Assembly: GCA_023413135.1 (NCBI GenBank)
Contig: JAEZQK010000110.1
Location: 1 to 19,230, forward strand
DNA from: Bacillota bacterium
GTDB lineage: Bacteria > Bacillota > Clostridia > Christensenellales > Aristaeellaceae
Length of the DNA stretch: 19,230 bases
Reading direction: 5' to 3'
Every line of letters begins with the position of its first letter. Positions within the stretch are counted from its first letter, which is position 1. Under the pieces are notes generated by a model. That model was not told the origin of the DNA. It searched no databases and was given only the letters and a program-made list of their open reading frames with translations. The translations under genes and the position numbers were made by a program. Below, one piece after another: positions 14,558 to 19,230 of the stretch.

Positions 14558-14596
14558 ATGCTGTATCAAGCAGAGAAGAAGGTAGAAAATCTTTGA
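14558..14596 (+). CDS. Possible 12-codon leader ORF
   Basis: ATG 14558 opens a 12-codon frame (MLYQAEKKVENL) preceded by AAAGG. Its TGA stop overlaps the TTG start of the next gene (TTGA arrangement). It may couple translation into that gene, or be chance. Confidence 0.25.
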   Translation: MLYQAEKKVENL

Positions 14597-14817
14597 CCAG
14601 AGAGCAATACAAGAAAATCCGGATGGATGCCCTGGAAAACTTGAAGCTGGATGTTGAGGCGTATCAGAGGAATCCACAAATCCAACAGGATGAGCGGGAT
14701 GAATTGGAACGAGGGTACCAGGCGATTTTACAGAAGCAGGCAGAGTGGGAACGTGGCGGGTTTTGGACGGAAGAAAACGAAAAGCAATACCTGGAGTATA
14801 ACAAGAGGCTGAACTGA
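14593..14817 (+). CDS. Small charged helical protein, 74 aa
   Basis: I do not recognise it. The 74 residues are highly charged and almost entirely helix-forming (TREQYKKIRMDALENLKLD, then ERDELERGYQAILQKQAEWE). There is one GGFW turn near 55-58 and no cysteine or membrane segment, so a coiled or helical-hairpin cytoplasmic protein is likely. The start is TTG at 14593, with AGAAGG about 9 nt upstream. The internal ATG (residue 11) is an alternative without a clear ribosome binding site. The stop lies 3 bp before a long foldback repeat that separates it from the convergent accessory gene. Confidence 0.5.
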   Translation: MTREQYKKIRMDALENLKLDVEAYQRNPQIQQDERDELERGYQAILQKQAEWERGGFWTEENEKQYLEYNKRLN

Positions 14818-14820
14818 CAG

Positions 14821-14983
14821 ATGGGGCTGCCACATTAGTTGCATAATCGCATAATCATTCATAGAGACAGCATCCGAAGGTTTCCAAAGGGCGATCGGAA
14901 AGCCCTTTGGTCGCATCCGCAGATGCGAAATCCTTCTCATTGAATAACTGTATGCAGAATATGCACCATTGCGGCAGCCCTAT
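14821..14983. repeat. Long imperfect foldback element (~160 bp)
   Basis: The two ends match as inverted repeats: ATGGGGCTGCC (14821-14831) against GGCAGCCCTAT (14973-14983) has one mismatch. The similarity continues inward with small gaps (TGCATA, then GCATA, then ATTCA on both arms). The centre holds CCAAAGGGC / GCCCTTTGG (14884-14892 and 14902-14910) within GAAGG-TTTC / GAAA-TCCTTC, plus GCATC-cgca-GATGC. The whole intergenic space between the convergent genes is thus one large hairpin, overlapping the stop codon of the minus-strand gene. No T-run follows on either strand. It resembles miniature foldback or REP-like elements dispersed in Clostridia. Confidence 0.65.
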
Positions 14984-15543
14984 TTCATTGCTTCCACAAA
15001 CCAACGGCTTTTCTCATCGTGAACCAAAACGCGATGATGTGTACGGTTCCTTGTGATGATATCACACAAATACCGTAAGCCTATTCCGCCCGCAGCGCTG
15101 TGGCCGGGGCGGCGTTCCTTCACCTTGTCAATCATATAGTGCAATTCATCCGTCAAGTAAATGACGGTGGGGGTGAAAAGCCCCTCCTCGTCATAATAGC
15201 CCTCAACTTTTTTCAGAAAAACCTTTTCCATCTTTTTTTCACCTTTTGAGGCCCCTGATTTTACCGCCCTTTCTTCTGCCAGCCCTTCGTTTAATTCCTC
15301 CATGGTTGGGGGATGGAAGGCCGGCATACATTCATCGTCATCGGTCGTTTTGATATCAAACATAGGCAAAACCGCATGATATATGGCATCCACAGTAATG
15401 GAGGGGGAGATTGGCTGATCCGGCAATGCCAGCATCGCTGTGCGAAGTTTGACCGCCGCCGCAAGATCCCATTGGCGCGGGGGTTGAACTTTTTCAGAAA
15501 AAATCGCTGTGAAACACGCCAGGGATAATTCTCTTTCCGTCAT
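14980..15543 (-). CDS. Polymerase-linked protein with GGxGxRY...RWFVE C-terminus
   Basis: A 187-residue protein of unassigned family, 12 bp downstream of the Y-family polymerase. Its ribosome binding site (AAAGGTG) overlaps the polymerase stop, so the two are translationally coupled. The N-terminal ~100 residues are helical, then acidic (TTDDDE) and hydrophilic. The C-terminal part (105-187) has a compact beta-rich look with GGIGLRY (152-158) and RWFVE (180-184). From memory this resembles short proteins encoded beside Y-family polymerases in Bacillota. A strong internal ribosome binding site, AAAAGGTG (15240-15247), stands 8 nt before ATG 15231 (M105), so a separate 83-residue product is possible. 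Function unknown; context suggests an accessory to translesion synthesis. It is not a YolD protein by eye. Confidence 0.7.
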   Translation of the reverse strand: MTERELSLACFTAIFSEKVQPPRQWDLAAAVKLRTAMLALPDQPISPSITVDAIYHAVLPMFDIKTTDDDECMPAFHPPTMEELNEGLAEERAVKSGASKGEKKMEKVFLKKVEGYYDEEGLFTPTVIYLTDELHYMIDKVKERRPGHSAAGGIGLRYLCDIITRNRTHHRVLVHDEKSRWFVEAMK

Positions 15544-15555
15544 TGCGCATCACCT

Positions 15556-16812
15556 TTATTTCCCTGTATAAAAAGGTATAGGGTGGATCTTGTGATCGTC
15601 CTTGGGTGACAGTGAGGCCAGCTTGGGATCAAGCATCACCGTGCCGCGGAGGATGGAGGATGGCCCGTAGCGGAGCCTGATCTTATCTTTTGCATGCTCC
15701 AAGGCCATGGCTTTCTCATGGCGCGCCTGGTCTGCAAAAAGGTCCAGCTGCATAGGCGCGGAGGCAGAGGAAAGGGATGTACAGTAAATGCCCAGGGAAC
15801 GCAATGGAAGCATATTGGAATAGCGCTCCCGGAAAAGGGTTTGTGCCATTTCGGCTATTTCCCCGGACAGGGAGGTGGAATGACGGAGGGTACGCTGGCA
15901 TGAAGCACAATTCAACTTTGCGTCGCGCAGGCCAAAATGCACAACTCCGGCCACTTTATCCTGCGCACGGAGACGGGCAGCGACGGATTCGGCTATGACA
16001 TAGCTTCCGGCAGCTACCTCATCCACCGTTGACAGGTCATGCGGAAAGGTAATGCTATGTCCGACCGATTTGACTGCATCATGTACGCCCACGGGGCGCA
16101 CCGGGTAGGTTTCCTCCCCCTGGGCAGCCAGGAGATGTTTCAGGCCATTGATGCCGAGCAGCCGCTTTAAAAAATCGGCCGGGGTGTTGGCCAGTTCACC
16201 GATGGTAATGATATAGTTTTTAGCCAGCTTCTCAACGGTCTTTTCTCCAATGTTGAGCAAGTCGCCCACCGGCAAAGGCCAAACAATATCCCGGTAGTTA
16301 TCCGGGGTGATGACCGTGATGCCGCTGGGCTTTTTATAGTCCGAGCCGAGTTTGGCAAAGGTTTTCGTGTAGGATACGCCGATGCTGACAGGAAGACCGT
16401 ATCTTTCCATGATGAGCAGCTGCAGGTGGTTTGCAAGCCTGCGGCCAGCCTCCAGTGTAATCCCCCGTTTTGTAATCTCCAGCCAGGCCTCGTCACAGCC
16501 GTAAGACTCCACCAGCGGGGAGTACTCGCAAAGGGTATTGTAGATGCCTGTAATATAGGGCATGTATTTATCAAAATCCACGATCTTAATAATGAGATTG
16601 GGGCATAGCTGCAGCGCCTTCCATGTGACCAGGCCAGTGAGAATGCCGTACTTTTTTGCCTCATAGCTTTTTGCCAGCACAATGGCGTGGCGCATGACCG
16701 GATCGCCGCACACGGCAAGCGGTTTGCCGCGCAGGGAAGGGTCTTCGGCTATTTCGCAGCTTGCATAAAAGCAGTTGACATCAACGTGCAGGATGACGCG
16801 GTTTGCTTGCAT
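15556..16812 (-). CDS. Y-family translesion DNA polymerase (DinB/UvrX-like), SOS-controlled
   Basis: A 418-residue DinB/UmuC-type polymerase that copies past damaged bases with low fidelity. Metal-binding residues are D11 in HVDVNCFYASCE and D107-E108 in YGCDEAWLE; Y16 is at the steric-gate position. The palm continues with SIGVSYTKTFAKLGSDYKKP (143-162). The helix-hairpin-helix region is VGDLLNIGEKTVEKL (182-196) and the little finger follows. MQLDLFAD (354-361) fits a beta-clamp binding motif. The start at 16812 has AGGAGG 7 nt upstream; the longer frame to 16851 crosses this site. A LexA-type palindrome lies about 33 bp upstream. The form resembles UvrX-like polymerases of Bacillota, but I cannot choose a symbol safely. 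Confidence 0.9.
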   Translation of the reverse strand: MQANRVILHVDVNCFYASCEIAEDPSLRGKPLAVCGDPVMRHAIVLAKSYEAKKYGILTGLVTWKALQLCPNLIIKIVDFDKYMPYITGIYNTLCEYSPLVESYGCDEAWLEITKRGITLEAGRRLANHLQLLIMERYGLPVSIGVSYTKTFAKLGSDYKKPSGITVITPDNYRDIVWPLPVGDLLNIGEKTVEKLAKNYIITIGELANTPADFLKRLLGINGLKHLLAAQGEETYPVRPVGVHDAVKSVGHSITFPHDLSTVDEVAAGSYVIAESVAARLRAQDKVAGVVHFGLRDAKLNCASCQRTLRHSTSLSGEIAEMAQTLFRERYSNMLPLRSLGIYCTSLSSASAPMQLDLFADQARHEKAMALEHAKDKIRLRYGPSSILRGTVMLDPKLASLSPKDDHKIHPIPFYTGK

Positions 16813-16844
16813 CGCAACGCCTCCTATTGGAATAAAGCGATAAG

Positions 16845-16858
16845 GGAACATGCGTTCC
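16845..16858. promoter_or_regulatory. LexA (SOS) box
   Basis: GGAACATGCGTTCC has perfect GGAAC/GTTCC arms around four bases and matches the Gram-positive LexA/DinR core GAAC-N4-GTTC. It is 33 bp before the polymerase ATG and just downstream of the candidate -10, so bound LexA would block transcription. Confidence 0.85.
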
Positions 16859-16870
16859 TATTTCGATTGT

Positions 16871-16900
16871 ATGATAGCACAGTCAAAAAAGTGATTGCAA
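16871..16900 (-). promoter_or_regulatory. Promoter of the polymerase operon
   Basis: On the minus strand TTGCAA (16900-16895) and TATCAT (16876-16871) are spaced by 18 bp, and TG one base before the -10 makes it an extended -10 element. The start point would fall near 16864, next to the LexA box. Confidence 0.55.
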
Positions 16901-16954
16901 TGAGAAATAATGGATGTATATTTTTGGAAGGGAGCCTTCAAATGCGTTGGCGGG

Positions 16955-16987
16955 AAAAGGGACGTACAGAACACAGTCTGCCGTCCC
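16955..16987 (-). terminator. Probable terminator of the sigma/anti-sigma operon
   Basis: Read on the minus strand, GGGACG pairs with CGTCCC. An inner CAGA/TCTG stem follows a small internal loop, and TTTT comes after (16958-16955). It lies about 50 bp after the anti-sigma stop and before the polymerase promoter, as expected for a terminator. Confidence 0.6.
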
Positions 16988-17037
16988 CTACGGTTTGTAT
17001 ATGCCGGTTCTACAAGTAGCGGTTACCCTCCGATGAG

Positions 17038-18357
17038 TCAGTTTTCACGGCCGATGAGTGGAATCATGAGCGGCTCATCCAGTTCCACAACCGGGCCAAT
17101 ATTCCACTCGAGGCTGTACGTGCCGTCCCTGTAATCGGGGATGGAGAAGACTTGGTATTCATAATCTTCCTCATATATGCCGGTCATTTCATTTTCCGCG
17201 TCCGGCCAGTAGACCGGCTGGTATGAATAGCCACTTTCATAAAACCAGCTGGAGCCATTCGGGCCGTCATAACCGGCAACCACCGTATCCGCACTGATTT
17301 TCACTTTGAGAGCGATTTCAAGGGAGCCTTCGTCATCAAGGGTCATCGCCGTGAGAGAGACACCCTCGGGCATGTGCCCGATGGTGCTCGTTTTAAGATC
17401 GATCATGCCATACTTTTCGGACTTGCTTAGGAAAGAGTAGGCAGTGACAACCGCCTCCAGGTATTCCACTTTTTCGAAGTATGGGCTCTCGTACCAAAGG
17501 GATAAAACCTCTGATTCGTCTGTAAGCGTCCCTGTCGTGCCATGCGAGCGCGGGGGATATGTTCTGCCCTTTTCGTCACGAAGCACGATATTAAGCTTCT
17601 TCAATAACCTATCGTTGGTTGATGGCATATTGAAAAACAATTTTGCCTGCGTAGGATAGATGTCTACGCGATCAATGGTAATGGTCTGCCCATCGATGAC
17701 GGCTGTTGCGTTCACCACGTGGCTCTCCACGATCTTTGCGTAGGCAGTATCCGGATTAAGTGTATACGTCGCGCGGGCGACTTCCCTCGTCCAATCGTCC
17801 TGGAAATACCGGATCGTGAATGGGATCGCAGTTGGAACAGGCCTGCCATCCAGATCCATGCGGTATTCGTGGAGCCCTTTCACGTCCGTTTCATAAATGC
17901 TGCCGCTGTATGGGATTTTCGCTCCGTTTTCGTCAGTGACAGATTCGATATCAAAGACCGCGCCTGTATCATACTCCCGCCGCAACGTGGAGGCGTCCGT
18001 CCAGAAGAAGACCGAGATGCGGCTTGCGTCCACGACCATGTAGTAAACTTGCGAATGGTAAGGGTCAGCCTCATCGCGCATGCCTACGTACTGTGCGTAG
18101 TCGTTTGTAAAGCAGGCGCGCATGCTGGGATCGAGCATGATGGCTTTGGCGATTTCACCGAGTACCGGAATTTCGCTCAAAGAAAGCGCTGCGCGTGGAA
18201 ACAGATTGACTGTCGCGAAGAATAAAATGAGTACCGCCGCGATGCCTGCCGCGACACCTATACTTAACCGCAAACGCCGTCTGCGGGGCTTAAGTGCCTC
18301 GTTCAAAAACCGGTCATCGATAAGATTCATGGCCTCGAATGCCCTCTGCTCATTCAT
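17038..18357 (-). CDS. DUF4179-type membrane anti-sigma factor
   Basis: A 439-residue protein with a short cytoplasmic part (1-30, ending in KPRRRRLR), one membrane segment (31-51) and a large extracytoplasmic region. The stretch after the membrane (SEIPVLGEIAKAIMLDPSMRACF) fits DUF4179, which is found in proteins encoded next to clostridial ECF-like sigma factors. The remainder (about 100-439) is beta-rich, with repeated immunoglobulin-like strand patterns, and probably senses an envelope signal. The cytoplasmic segment should bind the partner sigma. The ATG overlaps the sigma stop by 4 bp (ATGA), so the pair is translationally coupled. The gene ends before a probable terminator at 16955-16987. 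Confidence 0.82.
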   Translation of the reverse strand: MNEQRAFEAMNLIDDRFLNEALKPRRRRLRLSIGVAAGIAAVLILFFATVNLFPRAALSLSEIPVLGEIAKAIMLDPSMRACFTNDYAQYVGMRDEADPYHSQVYYMVVDASRISVFFWTDASTLRREYDTGAVFDIESVTDENGAKIPYSGSIYETDVKGLHEYRMDLDGRPVPTAIPFTIRYFQDDWTREVARATYTLNPDTAYAKIVESHVVNATAVIDGQTITIDRVDIYPTQAKLFFNMPSTNDRLLKKLNIVLRDEKGRTYPPRSHGTTGTLTDESEVLSLWYESPYFEKVEYLEAVVTAYSFLSKSEKYGMIDLKTSTIGHMPEGVSLTAMTLDDEGSLEIALKVKISADTVVAGYDGPNGSSWFYESGYSYQPVYWPDAENEMTGIYEEDYEYQVFSIPDYRDGTYSLEWNIGPVVELDEPLMIPLIGREN

Positions 18358-18893
18358 ATCCGATATCCCCCTTCCGCAAGGTGGCTTCTCAATTTCTCTC
18401 TCGCGCGCAATAGCCGCATCTTGACCGCACTTTCCTTCATGCGCATGTCATCAGCCAACGAGCCAAGCGGTTCTGCAAGCCAGTACCGGCGCACGAAGAG
18501 TGTGCGCGTTTGTATGTCGAGCGTTTCGACAAACCTGTTCAGCAGCGCCTTCAGCTCGGCTTCCTCATATTCGTTGCGCATGTCCGAAAATACCTCCGCA
18601 AGCTCCGAAAAAATGAAGGCAACTTCCACACCACGCGCACCTTTTCGATACCGGTCAATGGCAGCGTTGCGGGCAATCCGCGCGGCATAATTGCGCAAGG
18701 AATCGGGACACGCAGGGGGGATGGCGTTCCATAGCCGCAGATAGGTGTCGTTCACGCATTCCTCGGCGTCTTGCTGCGTTGCGACAATGTTCTTCGCAAT
18801 CCGCATGAGCAGGTGGCGGTATTTCTTCGCCACCTCGCGGATGGAATCCTCACTGCGCTGCCCAAACAACTCAATGATCGCCTTGTCGTCCAT
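18354..18893 (-). CDS. ECF-like RNA polymerase sigma factor
   Basis: A 179-residue sigma-70 family protein with only regions 2 and 4. Region 2 includes the DAEECVNDTYLRLWNAIPP core (42-60) and RNYAARIARNAAIDRYRK (67-84). Region 4 includes SLADDMRMKESAVKMRLLRAREKLR (145-169), the helix-turn-helix that reads the -35. This form is common in Clostridia beside DUF4179 anti-sigmas. I chose ATG 18893 because GGAGG lies 5 nt upstream and the MDDKAIIELF beginning is usual for the group. ATG 18905 (with AAGGTGAG) is close behind, and 18962 lies too near the candidate -10. It overlaps the anti-sigma gene by 4 bp. Confidence 0.87.
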   Translation of the reverse strand: MDDKAIIELFGQRSEDSIREVAKKYRHLLMRIAKNIVATQQDAEECVNDTYLRLWNAIPPACPDSLRNYAARIARNAAIDRYRKGARGVEVAFIFSELAEVFSDMRNEYEEAELKALLNRFVETLDIQTRTLFVRRYWLAEPLGSLADDMRMKESAVKMRLLRAREKLRSHLAEGGYRI

Positions 18894-18962
18894 GATGACC
18901 TCCATGCGCGTTCTCACCTTATGAGACGCACCTGTGCATTCTTTCGTCACACCGTTTTCCAA

Positions 18963-18968
18963 ATTATA
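18963..18968 (-). promoter_or_regulatory. Candidate -10 element for the sigma operon
   Basis: A perfect TATAAT on the minus strand, 69 bp before the chosen sigma start. No convincing -35 lies 16-18 bp upstream. If used, the start point near 18956 excludes the longer reading frame from 18962. Confidence 0.35.
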
Positions 18969-19039
18969 CGGGAATTGAAGACATCATAGAGCTCGTACGC
19001 GTAAGGATGTTTTCTCCTAACGGATCTGCTGAGCGAAGG

Positions 19040-19089
19040 GCAGGAGGGAGTAGGGGGGATTTCGATTCCCCCCCTTACCTCCCCCCTGC
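19040..19089. repeat. Long G/C-rich imperfect hairpin
   Basis: GCAGGAGGGAGTAGGGGGGA (19040-19059) is complementary, with a few bulges, to the C-rich arm ending in CTGC at 19089. The loop is TTTCGAT-like. It sits between the sigma gene's upstream region and the right inverted repeat. No gene is visible in 18969-19116. It may be part of the dispersed repeat or a terminator of a gene outside the window. Confidence 0.5.
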
Positions 19090-19116
19090 ACTCTCCATAT
19101 CCCCCTTAAAACGACC

Positions 19117-19230
19117 AGGGCTCCGTAACACCGCCCCTGCCTGTGGCAGAATAGGGCGGTGTGGAGGAGGCTGGCGAAACAAGCGATGCAAGCGGCAGCG
19201 CAGCAGCGCGCCGATTGAGCCAGATGGGAG
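19117..19230. repeat. Right copy of 114-bp flanking inverted repeat
   Basis: Reverse complement of 50-163, with 104 of 114 bases identical by hand and no gaps. The last base of the window still matches, so the copy may continue past the edge. It contains the same ACACCGCCC / GGGCGGTGT internal hairpin, with both arms intact. Confidence 0.85.

Noticed and set aside
14728..14940. 70-codon minus-strand frame
   Set aside because: It lies in the foldback repeat and crosses the small plus-strand gene; no ribosome binding site.
16955..16987. REP-type mobile repeat hairpin
   Set aside because: GGGACG...CGTCCC resembles such hairpins, but its position after the anti-sigma gene with a following T-run is better explained as a terminator.
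17719..18225. 168-codon plus-strand frame
   Set aside because: Antisense to the anti-sigma gene, no ribosome binding site and no domain.

Overview
The window looks like chromosomal DNA of a Clostridia-type member of the Bacillota. Ribosome binding sites are strong and purine-rich. The Y-family polymerase promoter carries a Gram-positive type LexA box (GAAC-N4-GTTC). A clostridial-style sigma factor overlaps a DUF4179-type anti-sigma gene, and secreted SH3b proteins are present. I cannot name the species. No rRNA, tRNA, CRISPR array, transposase or phage structural gene is visible. The window ends inside a repeat whose inverted copy lies near its start.

Layout. 1-318: short flank and the left copy of a 114-bp inverted repeat. 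319-1434 (-): DEDDh exonuclease with a C-terminal BRCT domain. 1834-4120 (+): nitroreductase, a secreted Ntn-type amide hydrolase (choloylglycine hydrolase superfamily) and a small unknown protein. 4224-4958 (+): DUF3788-DUF3795 fusion with its own candidate operator. 5037-8653 (-): a tight three-gene operon of HscC-type Hsp70, a tail-anchored J-like/TPR protein and a DUF1266 protein. 9025-9966 (-): membrane-anchored protein with Pro-rich repeats. 10125-10559 (-): YdcZ/DUF606 small transporter. 10783-12216 (+): secreted protein with six SH3b domains in an ABABAB pattern, then a strong terminator. 12379-14370 (+): purine salvage operon (promoter, structured leader, NCS2 permease, phosphoribosyltransferase, terminator). 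14558-14817 (+): small helical protein. 14821-14983: long foldback repeat. 14980-16812 (-): LexA-box Y-family polymerase and a coupled accessory-like gene. 17038-18893 (-): ECF-like sigma factor and membrane anti-sigma. 19040-19230: G/C-rich hairpin and the right inverted repeat.

How the genes work together. Four units stand out. (1) The hscC / J-like / DUF1266 operon has the same gene content as the ybe locus of E. coli (hscC, djlC, ybeU), which points to a dedicated chaperone module in a distant phylum. (2) The permease and phosphoribosyltransferase form an import-and-trap purine salvage pair. Their mRNA leader starts with a 9-nt arm that pairs perfectly about 80 nt downstream and does not match the guanine riboswitch. 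(3) The Y-family polymerase is preceded by a perfect LexA palindrome and followed at 12 bp by a gene with a strong internal start, which may be a fusion of two accessory proteins. (4) The sigma factor and anti-sigma overlap by 4 bp, a typical signal-response pair. Best candidates for something under-described are the chaperone operon, the permease leader RNA and the polymerase-accessory gene.
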